Positions 1 to 8,812 of a stretch of 64,000 nt of DNA are shown here, piece by piece. Both the position numbers and the translations under genes were made by a program. Position 1 is the stretch's first letter. The number at the start of each line of letters is the position of its first letter. The notes under the pieces are model-generated. The model did not search any database. It saw only the letters and a list, made by a program, of their open reading frames with translations, and was not told the origin of the DNA. The DNA is taken from NCBI GenBank assembly GCA_027533425.1, contig JAPZUD010000004.1:398684-462683 (forward strand). The letters run 5' to 3'. This DNA is from Beijerinckiaceae bacterium (GTDB lineage: Bacteria > Pseudomonadota > Alphaproteobacteria > Rhizobiales > Beijerinckiaceae).

Positions 1-3000
1 TCGAGATTATCGTCTTCCGCGAACAGGGCGTTCCGATGACGCAGGGCTTCAGCCTGATCGGCGATGTCTCGCTGCTCGTCACGGTGGTGCTCGCCGCTTT
101 CGCGATTGCCTTCGGCACGCGCCATATCGATGCGACGGAACATCAGGACGGGCTGATGCTGGCCGTGGCTGCCGAATCCCTGATCAAGCTGCTGGCCTTT
201 CTGGCTGTCGGAATCTTCGTGGTCTACTGGATGTTCAACGGGTTCGATGACCTGTTCCGGCAGGCCCGGGAATTCCCGCCGGCGGCACGCGTGCTGTCGA
301 CAGGGCCGGACCCATGGGTCTGGACAACGACCACAGCCCTCGCTGCCTGCGCCATCTTCCTGCTGCCGCGCCAGTTCCATGTCATGGTGGTCGAAAACCG
401 GAACACGGAAGACCTGCGGCACGTCGCCTGGCACTTCCCCGCCTATCTCGTGGCCATAAACATCTTTGTGATCCCCATTGCGCTGGCTGGCTGGCTGATC
501 TTCCCCGAGACCGGGATCGACCGTGATTTCATGGTGCTGTCCCTGCCCCAGTTTTCGCATGCCGGCTGGATCGCACTGATCGCCTTTATCGGCGCGCTGT
601 CGGCAGCCACTGCGATGGTCATCGTTGAATCCGTCGCCTGCGGGATCATGATCTCGAACGATCTCGCCATGCCATTCCTGCTGCGCCGGATGAACCTCCG
701 GCCGAAGGATGCTCTCGAGGATGGCGAGCAGCAGGTCCGCGCCAGCGCCGACATGGTCGAGATGGTGCTGACGATCCGGCGCGTCGCGGTCGTCGTCATC
801 CTGTTTCTGGGTTTCGCCTATTACCGATCCAGCGAGAAGGCCGCTCTGGCCTCGATCGGGCTTCTGTCCTTCGCCGCGATCGCCCAGCTCGTTCCGGCCT
901 TTTTCGGGGGGCTTTTCTGGCAGCGCGCCAATGCACAGGGGGCGCTGGCAGGTTTGGCCATCGGGTTTCTCAGTTGGCTCTACCTCTTGTTCCTGCCCAC
1001 CCTTGCCGGGACGGAAGGCTTCATCCACCACGTTGTCCGGGACGGGCCGTTCGGGCTCAGCTTCCTGGCACCTTCGAACATTTTCAGTGCCGAATTGCCT
1101 ACACTCGTCCAGGGGGTGGGCATCTCGCTCGGGTTGAACCTGCTCGCTTTCGTCACGATTTCCCTGATGCGCGAGCCAACGCCGATTGAACGCCTGCAGG
1201 CAAGCCTGTTCACAGGGCCGGAAGCGGCAACCTCGGGGCCGGGCTTCAAGCTGTGGCGCAGCGCGGTCAATGTCGATGACCTCAAGACCACGGTCGGCCG
1301 CTATCTTGGCGAGGAGCGGACCAGCCGTGCTTTCCGGTCGTTCGAGGACCAGCGCGGCATTGCCTTCAGCCCGGGCCAGGAAGCCGATGCACATACGATC
1401 CGCTTTGCCGAGCAGCTTCTGGCCTCGGCAATCGGTGCGGCCTCCTCGCGCCTCGTCCTCTCGCTGATGCTCCGGCGGCGGAACGTCTCGACCGAAGCCG
1501 CACTCAAGCTGCTCGACGATGCCTCGGCCGCGATCCAGTACTCGCGAACCTTGCTGCAGCACGGGCTCGACCATGCCCGCCAGGGTGTGACCGTGTTTGA
1601 CCAGGATCTCCGGCTGATGTGCTGGAACCGCGCCTTCCAGGATCTGTTCGACCTGCCGGCCGATCTGGTGCGGTTCGGTGTCGGGCTGGACGAGATCGTG
1701 AGCTACAATGCCAAGCGGGGCCTTTACGGAAAATCACCCCGCGCCGACGTGATCGCGCGCCGTATTGCCTCGCTGGTGCAGGAATCGGAGCCACAGCGGC
1801 TCCGGCTGACCCCGTCGAACCGGGTGATCGAGATCCGATCGAACCATCTGCCGGATGGCGGTCTCGTCACCACCTATACCGACATCACCGAGGCCGTGCA
1901 GGCAGAGAAGGCACTCGAGGATGCCAATGCCACGCTGGAACGGCGCGTCCGGCAGCGGACGGACGAACTGACCCAGGCGAACCGGGCGCTCGGGCGTGCC
2001 AAGCTGGATGCCGACGAAGCCAACGCCTCCAAGACGCGCTTCCTTGCCGCGGCCAGCCACGACATCATTCAGCCACTCAACGCGGCGCGGCTCTATTCGG
2101 CGGCGCTCTCGGAAGCGCTCAAGGGCCAGGATAATGCTGAACTGGCCGAGAATGTCGGCGCTTCGCTGAATGCGGTCGAGGAGATCCTTTCGGCCCTGCT
2201 CGAGATTTCTCGGCTGGATGGTGGCAAGATGCAGCCCGAAATCACCAGCTTCAAGATCGGCGAGCTGCTGGCGCAGATGCAGATCGAATTCGATCCCATT
2301 GCCCGTGCCAAGGGCATTCGGCTGAGGATCCTGCCCAGCAGCCTCGTCGTGCGCAGCGACCGACGTCTGCTGCGCAGGCTCCTCCAGAACCTGGTCTCCA
2401 ATGCGATCAAGTACACGGTCAAGGGCGATGTGCTGGTTGGACTCCGTCGTCGTGGCGACCACGTGACGCTGGTTGTCGCGGATACGGGGATCGGCATTCC
2501 GAGCAGCAAGCACAAGGCGATCTTCAAGGAGTTCCAGCGGCTTGACCAAGGTGCGCGGATCGAGCGGGGCCTCGGGCTCGGGCTCTCTATCGTCGAGCGC
2601 ATCGTCAAGGTGCTCGGTCTTGATCTGTCCCTCGAGTCGCGGCCGGGGCGCGGCACGATGTTCCGCGTGTCGATCCCGCGGGCTCCGCAATCGGTGGCCC
2701 TGCCGGAACCGGACCAGCGGGATCTGCCGCATGCGACAACGTATTCCCCGCTGGTGGGGCTGAATGTCGTGGTGATCGACAACGAACCGGCAATCCTTGA
2801 CGGCATGCAGCGCCTGTTGACCGGCTGGGGTTGCCACGTTCTCACGGCCGGCCATGCTGCCGAGGCGATGGAGAAGGCCGGGCAGGCCAAGGTGATCCCG
2901 GCGATCGCGCTGGTCGATTACCAGCTGGATGATGGTCACGGCCTCGACGCGATCCGCCGGTTGCGATGGCGTTACGGGACTGACCTGCCGGCCGTGCTGA

Positions 3001-3140
3001 TCACGGCGGACAGGTCTCCCGAGGTCCGTGAGGAGGCCGCATCGGAGAATGTCCAGATTCTCAACAAGCCGATCCGCCCGCCCAGCCTGCGGGCGCTGCT
3101 CGCACAATTGACGTTGCAATCCCATCGAGCGGCGGAATAG
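1..3140 (+). CDS. Hybrid sensor histidine kinase with N-terminal sodium:solute symporter domain, CbrA-like (5' partial)
   Basis: The frame is open from the window edge and the residues before the first Met (position 36) are in frame, so the 5' end is missing. Numbering from that Met, about nine hydrophobic segments (residues 8-380) resemble the later part of an SSS symporter fold. Then come a PAS-like region (about 505-625), a coiled linker, a HisKA domain with phospho-acceptor His675 in ASHDIIQPLN, a HATPase_c domain with the G-box GLGLGLSIVERI, and a receiver domain with likely Asp961 (ALVDYQLDDG) and the conserved Lys in LNKPIRP. Known relatives (CbrA-type) link nutrient uptake or sensing to phosphorelay control of carbon and nitrogen use. 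The receiver is fused, so a separate response regulator is not needed next door, and none is visible. The ligand cannot be read from the sequence. Confidence 0.9.
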   Translation, partial: EIIVFREQGVPMTQGFSLIGDVSLLVTVVLAAFAIAFGTRHIDATEHQDGLMLAVAAESLIKLLAFLAVGIFVVYWMFNGFDDLFRQAREFPPAARVLSTGPDPWVWTTTTALAACAIFLLPRQFHVMVVENRNTEDLRHVAWHFPAYLVAINIFVIPIALAGWLIFPETGIDRDFMVLSLPQFSHAGWIALIAFIGALSAATAMVIVESVACGIMISNDLAMPFLLRRMNLRPKDALEDGEQQVRASADMVEMVLTIRRVAVVVILFLGFAYYRSSEKAALASIGLLSFAAIAQLVPAFFGGLFWQRANAQGALAGLAIGFLSWLYLLFLPTLAGTEGFIHHVVRDGPFGLSFLAPSNIFSAELPTLVQGVGISLGLNLLAFVTISLMREPTPIERLQASLFTGPEAATSGPGFKLWRSAVNVDDLKTTVGRYLGEERTSRAFRSFEDQRGIAFSPGQEADAHTIRFAEQLLASAIGAASSRLVLSLMLRRRNVSTEAALKLLDDASAAIQYSRTLLQHGLDHARQGVTVFDQDLRLMCWNRAFQDLFDLPADLVRFGVGLDEIVSYNAKRGLYGKSPRADVIARRIASLVQESEPQRLRLTPSNRVIEIRSNHLPDGGLVTTYTDITEAVQAEKALEDANATLERRVRQRTDELTQANRALGRAKLDADEANASKTRFLAAASHDIIQPLNAARLYSAALSEALKGQDNAELAENVGASLNAVEEILSALLEISRLDGGKMQPEITSFKIGELLAQMQIEFDPIARAKGIRLRILPSSLVVRSDRRLLRRLLQNLVSNAIKYTVKGDVLVGLRRRGDHVTLVVADTGIGIPSSKHKAIFKEFQRLDQGARIERGLGLGLSIVERIVKVLGLDLSLESRPGRGTMFRVSIPRAPQSVALPEPDQRDLPHATTYSPLVGLNVVVIDNEPAILDGMQRLLTGWGCHVLTAGHAAEAMEKAGQAKVIPAIALVDYQLDDGHGLDAIRRLRWRYGTDLPAVLITADRSPEVREEAASENVQILNKPIRPPSLRALLAQLTLQSHRAAE

Positions 3141-3191
3141 GCCCAAGGGGTCTGCCTTGCCGTGCAGCAGCCGGGAGATTAAGAGAAGGGG

Positions 3192-3560
3192 ATGATCCGT
3201 CCTGCCCTCGCTCCGCTGCGCCATGCGCTGGCCGTCCTGGCCTGCATGCTCCTTTTGCTGGGCGGCGTGGCCCAGCAGCGGGCCTTCGCGACGAAGCTGG
3301 GCATGGGCGGTCATCCAGGCGCAATGGCGATGTGCCTGCCGGGCGCCGTCGTGCCGGATGGCGCAGAGCTGCCGCCGGCCCCACTTCATGATTGCTTCGA
3401 ATGCTGCCTCGGCACGTTGACGGGCCTTGCTGCACCGCCGGCCCGCCCTCTCGAGCAATTCCTGCCGGTCGGCTCGACCCTTCTGCCCACGGATTGGGCC
3501 GATCCCCTTCCGGGCCTGATGGCCCGCCCCTGTTCGCGAGGACCGCCGGGATACGCCTGA
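3192..3560 (+). CDS. Small secreted Cys/His protein, DUF2946-like
   Basis: A 122-residue protein preceded by a good ribosome site (agaagggg directly upstream of ATG). It opens with a basic stretch and one hydrophobic segment (about residues 10-33) that reads as a signal peptide or membrane anchor. The body has a His-Asp-Cys-x-x-Cys-Cys cluster (HDCFECC, about residues 66-72). Small proteins of this kind (DUF2946 and relatives) often sit in copper-handling loci. The next two genes are a DUF1775-PCuAC fusion and SCO1, which supports a role in periplasmic copper handling. Family assignment is tentative, and copper binding is inferred from the Cys/His cluster and neighbours. Confidence 0.6.
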   Translation: MIRPALAPLRHALAVLACMLLLLGGVAQQRAFATKLGMGGHPGAMAMCLPGAVVPDGAELPPAPLHDCFECCLGTLTGLAAPPARPLEQFLPVGSTLLPTDWADPLPGLMARPCSRGPPGYA

Positions 3561-3597
3561 GCGCAGTATCCCTCCCTCCTTCGAACAGGACAGATCC

Positions 3598-4614
3598 ATG
3601 TTGACGATTTTCCCGCGCCGACCGGCGCTGCGGGCCCTTGCCGGCCTTTCTCTCGTTTCCTCGGCCCAGACCGGGTTCGCCCATGCCACGTTCGAGAACG
3701 GGCAGGCGGCACAGAACAGCACCTACAAGGCGGTGATCCGCATCCCGCATGGCTGCGAAGGCCAGGCGACCCATACGGTCCGGGTCACGATCCCCGACGG
3801 CGTGATCGCCGTGAAGCCGATGCCCAAGGCTGGCTGGACGGTTCAGACGACCAAGACCACCTATGCGAAGCCCTACACCCTCTATGGCCGTGAGGTGAAG
3901 GAGGGGGTTTCCGAGATCGTCTGGTCGGGCGGACAGCTCGGCGATGATCAGTATGACGAGTTCGTCTTCCAGGCCCGGATGACGGACCGCCTGCCGGCCC
4001 AGCAGGATGTTCATATCCCGGTAGTGCAGGAATGCGCGACAGCGAAGGTCAGCTGGACGCAGATCCCGGCGGGCGGGCAGGATCCGCATGCCCTGAAATT
4101 CCCGGCGCCTGGTATCCGGATCGTTGCCGCGAACCAGCAGGTGGCGCAGCACCAGCATCACCACGGCGCGCAAGCGGCCCCTGCCGCTTCGGCAGGGCAG
4201 GTCATCCGCATCGGTGATCTCGAGATCACCGCGCCGTGGAGCCGTGCCACGCCGGGCGGTGCCAAGGTGGCGGGGGGCTTCATGCGTATCACCAACAAGG
4301 GCCAGATGCCGGACCGGCTCATCGGCGGTTCGGCCGAGATTTCCGGCGTGTTCGAGGTTCACGAGATGCGCATGGAAGGCAATATCATGCGGATGCGCGC
4401 GCTCGAGAAGGGCCTCGAGATCAAGCCGGGCGAGACGGTCGAGCTCAAGCCGGGCGGCTACCATGTCATGTTCATCGACCTGAAAAAGCCGCTGAAGGCC
4501 GGTGACATTGTGAAGGGTACGCTGGTCTTCGAGAAGGCCGGCAAGGTCGAGGTAACCTATACGGTCCAGGCGATGAGCGGTGGCGGCCACGATCACGGCC
4601 AGCACAGGCATTGA
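3598..4614 (+). CDS. DUF1775 (YcnI-like) - PCuAC copper chaperone fusion
   Basis: A 338-residue periplasmic protein. A signal peptide (about residues 1-28) ends just before a His in FAHATFENG. In DUF1775/YcnI proteins the N-terminal His of the mature chain is a copper ligand. Residues 29-175 match DUF1775. A His-rich linker (QHQHHHG, about 182-188) leads to a PCuAC domain (about 200-325) with the H...M...HxM copper site (VHEMRMEG, MRMR, YHVMF). The tail is again His-rich (HDHGQHRH). PCuAC proteins deliver Cu(I) to the CuA centre of cytochrome c oxidase together with SCO1, which is encoded next. The two domains are separate proteins in many bacteria. Their fusion fixes a copper relay in one chain. 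Function is well supported by family and context. Confidence 0.9.
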   Translation: MLTIFPRRPALRALAGLSLVSSAQTGFAHATFENGQAAQNSTYKAVIRIPHGCEGQATHTVRVTIPDGVIAVKPMPKAGWTVQTTKTTYAKPYTLYGREVKEGVSEIVWSGGQLGDDQYDEFVFQARMTDRLPAQQDVHIPVVQECATAKVSWTQIPAGGQDPHALKFPAPGIRIVAANQQVAQHQHHHGAQAAPAASAGQVIRIGDLEITAPWSRATPGGAKVAGGFMRITNKGQMPDRLIGGSAEISGVFEVHEMRMEGNIMRMRALEKGLEIKPGETVELKPGGYHVMFIDLKKPLKAGDIVKGTLVFEKAGKVEVTYTVQAMSGGGHDHGQHRH

Positions 4615-4679
4615 CGCCACCGGCGATCCGGCTCCGGCCGGGTCGCCTCCGCGCGAACCCTTTTCGGAGAAACCCTGCC

Positions 4680-5276
4680 ATGAATGCCCTACGCTGGATC
4701 CGATATACCGTCTGGGCCGCGATCGCCATCCTGACGGGCGCGATGCTCTACCTGCTGCTGAGCCCGGAAAAAGAGACCGGAACCGGCATTGCAGCGATCG
4801 GCGGGCCGTTCGATCTGGCCGCGCATGACGGGAGCCGCGTCAGTGCCGCCAACCTGGCCGGCAAGCCCTATGCGCTGTTCTTCGGCTTCACGCATTGCCC
4901 GGACGTCTGCCCGACCTCGATGATGGAGATCACCAATGATCTCGTTGCACTCGGCCCGGCGGCGAAGGATTTCCGGGTCTATTTCGTCACGGTCGATCCC
5001 GCGCGGGATACCGCGGCGCTGCTCAAGGAGTATACGGGCTCATTCGACCCGCGCATTATCGGGCTGGTGCCGAAGGACGAGGCGGAACTCGCCGCCATGG
5101 CGAGGATGTTCCGCGCCATCTATCGCCGTGTCGAGACGCCGAGCGGATACACGATGGACCACACGGCCTCGATATATCTCATGGATGCCAAGGGCCAGTT
5201 TTTCGGCACGCTCGATTCCAAGGAAACGCCAGCGGTGCGGCAAGCCAAGCTGAAGCGGCTGCTCGCCCGTGGCTGA
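4680..5276 (+). CDS. SCO1/SenC family cytochrome oxidase assembly protein
   Basis: A 198-residue protein with an N-terminal membrane anchor (residues 8-28) and a thioredoxin-like domain outside the membrane. The copper site is complete: Cys73 and Cys77 in THCPDVCP and His161 in TMDHTAS. I use the ATG at 4680 because it has an upstream ggaga ribosome site and gives the anchor at the expected place. The frame stays open back to 4611, which would overlap the preceding gene, but that adds a non-conserved stretch. SCO1 helps load or reduce the CuA site of cytochrome oxidase subunit II, in partnership with PCuAC proteins such as the one encoded immediately upstream, likely in the same operon. Confidence 0.93.
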   Translation: MNALRWIRYTVWAAIAILTGAMLYLLLSPEKETGTGIAAIGGPFDLAAHDGSRVSAANLAGKPYALFFGFTHCPDVCPTSMMEITNDLVALGPAAKDFRVYFVTVDPARDTAALLKEYTGSFDPRIIGLVPKDEAELAAMARMFRAIYRRVETPSGYTMDHTASIYLMDAKGQFFGTLDSKETPAVRQAKLKRLLARG

Positions 5277-5903
5277 TCAGGCATCCCCTTCCGGGGAATA
5301 GGGCGGGCGCCCGCTCACCAGGGCCGCCTCGAGCAGGTCGAGCCGGTCCTGCCCCCAGAAGATCTCGCCGTCGAGCACATAGCTCGGTGCCCCGAAGACA
5401 TTGGTGGCAAGTGCCCAGTCCCGGTTGGCCTCGTATTCGGCCCGGATGGCGGAGGAGCGCGCGAGATCGAGCAGATCGGCCGGCAGACGGGTTTCAGCGA
5501 GCAGCCGGATAATCGTATTCTCGTCGGCGAGGTTTTCCTGCCCGACCCAGATGGCGCGATGCGCGGCCCGGAGATAGGCTTCCGGCGAGAGACCCCGTGC
5601 CAAAGCCGCGAGAGCGATGCAATCTGCTGTCGTGGCGTCGAACGGTACGCCCGCCGGTTTCAACACAAGGGGCAGGCCACGGATCGCCCGCCAGCGTTGC
5701 AACTCGACCAGCCGGTAGGCCTGCCGCGCGGGATGCCGTTTTGCGAGGGGCAGGCCACCGGTTTCGCTGAAAACATTCAGCAGCAGCACGGGACGATAGC
5801 GGATCGTGACGCTGTGACGGGCCGCGATCTCATGGAGGCGATCGAAGCCGAGATAGGCCCAGGGGCTCATCAGCGTGAAGAGATAGTCGATCGTGCGGGG
5901 CAT
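5277..5903 (-). CDS. 2-hydroxychromene-2-carboxylate isomerase family (DsbA-like fold)
   Basis: A 208-residue protein starting at the ATG whose product begins MPRTIDYLFTLMSPWAYLGF. The Ser in the SPWAYLG motif is the catalytic/GSH-binding Ser of the HCCA isomerase/kappa-class GST group. The C-terminal part has the typical VFGAPSYVLDGEIFWGQDRL block. The family isomerises 2-hydroxychromene-2-carboxylate in naphthalene degradation, but many members in non-degraders have unknown substrates, and no other aromatic degradation genes lie nearby. A longer in-frame extension exists upstream, but it overlaps the next gene and is not conserved-looking. It is convergent with and directly adjacent to SCO1. 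Confidence 0.85.
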   Translation of the reverse strand: MPRTIDYLFTLMSPWAYLGFDRLHEIAARHSVTIRYRPVLLLNVFSETGGLPLAKRHPARQAYRLVELQRWRAIRGLPLVLKPAGVPFDATTADCIALAALARGLSPEAYLRAAHRAIWVGQENLADENTIIRLLAETRLPADLLDLARSSAIRAEYEANRDWALATNVFGAPSYVLDGEIFWGQDRLDLLEAALVSGRPPYSPEGDA

Positions 5904-5949
5904 GCCATTCTCCGGGAGGCTGGCATAGAAGGCCGGATCGCCGGCGCCG

Positions 5950-6495
5950 TCAACGCCGCTTGAGCCCGTCCTCGACGGCAAGGAAAGCCTCGACTTCCGG
6001 ATCGAAGGCCGGCGAGTCGCCCTCGTAGCCGACAAGCCGGACCAGCCGTTCGGCCGGAACGAATTGCCGCTCGCGGCGCGCATAGAGGCCGCCGCGGACG
6101 AGGGCAAGAGCTGCCGTGACCGGTTCGCCGCCGGGGCCCGCAGTGACGAAGCGGTGTTCCATCACGAAGGTTGTCGCGCGCCAGCAGACGATGCGCGATT
6201 CGAGCGTGAAAAGCTGGAAGGGCTTGAGCTCACGGCGATAGCGGATGGCGCTGCCGGACAGCATGGGCAGCAGCCCCTCCTTCAGCACGGCCCGCCAGAG
6301 GCCGGTCTGGAGCAGCAGGTCGGTTCGCCCGAGATCCGCGATGGTCAGATAGCGGCCGTTATTCATGTGGAGATTGGTGTCGATATCGCTCGGCCAGACG
6401 CGGAAGGTCAGCCGGGAGACGCCGAAAGGCGGCTCGATCCGGGCCCGGAAGGGCGCTGTCAGGAAGAGCCAGAGCACCCGGAACCAGAGATTCAT
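5950..6495 (-). CDS. Acyl-CoA thioesterase-like protein (hot-dog fold)
   Basis: A 181-residue protein with the hot-dog signature DIDTNLHMNNGRYL at about residues 36-49, typical of 4-hydroxybenzoyl-CoA thioesterase/THEM6-like proteins. The N-terminus (MNLWFRVLWLFLTAPF) is hydrophobic and may attach the protein to the membrane. It lies between an isomerase-like gene and the 3' end of the beta-oxidation operon, all on the same strand. A terminator-like hairpin at 6557-6580 separates it from fadB, so it may be transcribed on its own. Hydrolysis of an acyl-CoA is inferred, and the substrate is unknown. Confidence 0.82.
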   Translation of the reverse strand: MNLWFRVLWLFLTAPFRARIEPPFGVSRLTFRVWPSDIDTNLHMNNGRYLTIADLGRTDLLLQTGLWRAVLKEGLLPMLSGSAIRYRRELKPFQLFTLESRIVCWRATTFVMEHRFVTAGPGGEPVTAALALVRGGLYARRERQFVPAERLVRLVGYEGDSPAFDPEVEAFLAVEDGLKRR

Positions 6496-6545
6496 GCCGT
6501 CAGTTCCCTGCGGGTCGGCCGACAGGGTTCGGCAGCCCGGTTGGC

Positions 6546-6580
6546 CGGAAAGAAGAAGGGCCCGGCATGGACCGGGCCCT
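6546..6580 (-). terminator. Rho-independent terminator after the beta-oxidation operon
   Basis: A perfect 9-bp stem (AGGGCCCGG / CCGGGCCCT, 6557-6565 and 6572-6580) with a 6-nt loop follows the fadB-like stop codon on the minus strand. In that direction it is followed by a T-rich run (TCTTCTTTC). The location and structure fit an intrinsic terminator ending the three-gene operon. Confidence 0.8.
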
Positions 6581-6585
6581 GGCGA

Positions 6586-8790
6586 TCAGGCGGCTGCCTT
6601 GTGCGGGTTGAACCGTCCGTAGAAGGTCTCGCCCTTGCGGGCCATGGCGCGGAGCAGCTTGTTCGGCTTGAACCGTTCGCCATGCTTCGCGGCCAGCTTC
6701 TCGCAGAGCGCGACGAAGGCCTTGGTGCCCATGCGGTCGATATAGGAGAGCGGTCCGCCGGTATAGGGCGCGAAACCGAAGCCGAGGATCGCGCCGACAT
6801 CCGCCTCGCGGACATCGGTGATGACCTTCTCCTCGACCGTCCGGGCCGCCTCGAGGGCCTGCACCACGAGCAGGCGATCGACGATTTCCTGACGATCGAT
6901 GCCATCGGCAACGAGCTTCGTCTTCTGCAGGTCGGCGAGGCCCGGCCAGAGCTTCTTGCCCGTCGGGGCATAATCGTAGAAGCCCTTGCCGTTCTTGCGG
7001 CCGAAGCGCTCCAGATCGACGACCATGGTCTTGAGCAAGGCCTCCTGCTTCGCGTCCACGGCGGCAGCGCCGAGATCCTTCTTCGTCGCCTGCAGGATCT
7101 TCCAGCCAAGATCGAGCGCCACCTCGTCATTGAGCGAGAGCGGGCCGACCGGCATGCCGGCCTTCTTGGCCATGTTCTCGATCATGGCCGGGGGCACGCC
7201 CTCGGCCAGCATCAGATGGCCCTCGCGGATGTAGTTCAGTACGCAGCGATTGGCGAAGAAGCCGCGGCAATCATTGACGACGATCGGCGTCTTCTTGATG
7301 GCGCGGACGAAGTCGAGCGCTGTGGCAAGGGCCCGGTCACCCGTGCGCTTGCCGAGGATGATCTCGACCAGCAACATCTTCTCGACCGGCGAGAAGAAAT
7401 GGATGCCGACAAACTGGCTCGGCCGCTCGAAATTCTCGGCCAGCGAGGAAATCGGCAGGGTCGAGGTATTCGAGGCGAAGATCGTGCGGCGGCCGATGAC
7501 CGCCTGCACCTTCTTGATGACCTCGGCCTTCACGGCGCGATCCTCGAAGACCGCCTCGACCACGAGGTCGCAGCCTTTCAGGGCGTTGTAATCCGAGGTG
7601 GCGTTGATGCGGGCCAGCAGGGCATCGCGGTCGGCGCTCTTGGCGCGGCCCTTCATGACCTGGTCCGACATCAGCTTGTGCGAATAGGCCTTGCCCTTGT
7701 CGGCGGCTTCCTGATCCCGGTCGACCAGCACCACATTGAGCCCGGCCAAAGCCGAGACATAGGCGATGCCGGCGCCCATGAACCCGGCGCCGACAATGCC
7801 GACGCGCTTGATCTTGAGCGGCGGCACCTTGGCGGGGCGGCGCGCGCCCTTTTCCAGCTCGCCCTTGGAGATGAAGAGCGAGCGGATCATCGCCGCGGCT
7901 TCCGGCGTCTGGAGGATATGGGCGAAGTAACGGCTCTCGATCCGCAGGCCGAGATCCATCGGCACCTGCAGCCCTTCATAGACCGCCTGAAGGATCGCCT
8001 TGGCGGCGGGGTAATTGTCCTGCGTCTCGCGGCGGTAGATCGCATTGGCCGGCGGCCAGATCATCATGCCGGCCGGCGAATGGACCTTGTTCGACGGGTT
8101 CTTGAAACCCTCGACATCCCAGGGGGCCTTGGCCGACCCGCCCGCCTTGATCCATTCCTTCGCAGTCTCGACGAGCTTGTCGCGCGGGACCACGGCATGG
8201 ACGAGATTCATCGCCTTGGCCTGGGCCGGCTTGATCTGGTCGCCCTTGAACAGCATCTGCAGGGCATCGCCGGTCTGCATCAGGCGGGCGACGCGCTGTG
8301 TGCCCCCGGCGCCGGGGAAGAGCCCGACCTTGATCTCGGGGAGGCCGACCCGCGTCTTGTCGCTGTCGGACAGCACCCGGAAATGGCAGGACAGCGCCAG
8401 TTCGAACGCGCCGCCGAGGCAGGTGCCGTTGACGGCCGCGGCGAAGGGCTTGCCGCAGGTTTCGAGCTTGCGGTAGAGGCGCGAGAGGCGGGACGAGGCC
8501 TCGAAGAAGAAGGCCATCGCCTCTTCCTCGCCCTTTGTCTTCGCCAGCTTGCGGAACTCGCCGCCAAGGCCCTGCAGCATGGTCAGGTCCGCGCCGCCGG
8601 AAAAGGCCTCCTTGCCGGAGACGATGACGCAGCCCTTGATGGCTTCCGCGCCGGCGACATGGTCGACCACCTGGCCCAGCTCCGCCATCACCGCCTCGGT
8701 GATCACATTCATGGAGCGGCCCGGCATGTCCCAGGTCAGGAGGGCGATGCCATCGGAATCGGTTTCGAAACGAAAGTTCTCGAGTTTCAT
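6586..8790 (-). CDS. Bifunctional enoyl-CoA hydratase / 3-hydroxyacyl-CoA dehydrogenase (FadB/FadJ type)
   Basis: A 734-residue protein. Residues 1-190 form a crotonase (enoyl-CoA hydratase) domain with the oxyanion-hole segments SGGADLTML and NGTCLGGAFELALSC. A Rossmann NAD-binding domain begins near residue 330 with VGIVGAGFMGAGIAYV. The C-terminal 3-hydroxyacyl-CoA dehydrogenase domains follow (FFSPVEKMLLVEI, NRCVLNYIREG, FGFAPYTGGP). Length and domain order match the alpha subunit of the fatty acid oxidation complex. It catalyses hydration of trans-2-enoyl-CoA and NAD-dependent oxidation of 3-hydroxyacyl-CoA. The thiolase gene ends 22 nt upstream, and the acyl-CoA dehydrogenase precedes that, so the three form one operon for beta-oxidation. 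Confidence 0.96.
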   Translation of the reverse strand: MKLENFRFETDSDGIALLTWDMPGRSMNVITEAVMAELGQVVDHVAGAEAIKGCVIVSGKEAFSGGADLTMLQGLGGEFRKLAKTKGEEEAMAFFFEASSRLSRLYRKLETCGKPFAAAVNGTCLGGAFELALSCHFRVLSDSDKTRVGLPEIKVGLFPGAGGTQRVARLMQTGDALQMLFKGDQIKPAQAKAMNLVHAVVPRDKLVETAKEWIKAGGSAKAPWDVEGFKNPSNKVHSPAGMMIWPPANAIYRRETQDNYPAAKAILQAVYEGLQVPMDLGLRIESRYFAHILQTPEAAAMIRSLFISKGELEKGARRPAKVPPLKIKRVGIVGAGFMGAGIAYVSALAGLNVVLVDRDQEAADKGKAYSHKLMSDQVMKGRAKSADRDALLARINATSDYNALKGCDLVVEAVFEDRAVKAEVIKKVQAVIGRRTIFASNTSTLPISSLAENFERPSQFVGIHFFSPVEKMLLVEIILGKRTGDRALATALDFVRAIKKTPIVVNDCRGFFANRCVLNYIREGHLMLAEGVPPAMIENMAKKAGMPVGPLSLNDEVALDLGWKILQATKKDLGAAAVDAKQEALLKTMVVDLERFGRKNGKGFYDYAPTGKKLWPGLADLQKTKLVADGIDRQEIVDRLLVVQALEAARTVEEKVITDVREADVGAILGFGFAPYTGGPLSYIDRMGTKAFVALCEKLAAKHGERFKPNKLLRAMARKGETFYGRFNPHKAAA

Positions 8791-8812
8791 GGGTGGAATC
8801 CTTCCGTATCGA

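Noticed and set aside
1734..3722. Long minus-strand open frame (662 codons) across the hybrid kinase
   Set aside because: It mirrors the codons of the kinase gene, has no recognisable domain and a composition typical of antisense frames in GC-rich DNA.
3061..4620. Minus-strand open frame opposite the copper genes
   Set aside because: The plus-strand genes have clear signal peptides and copper motifs; the antisense product is Arg/His-rich low-complexity sequence.
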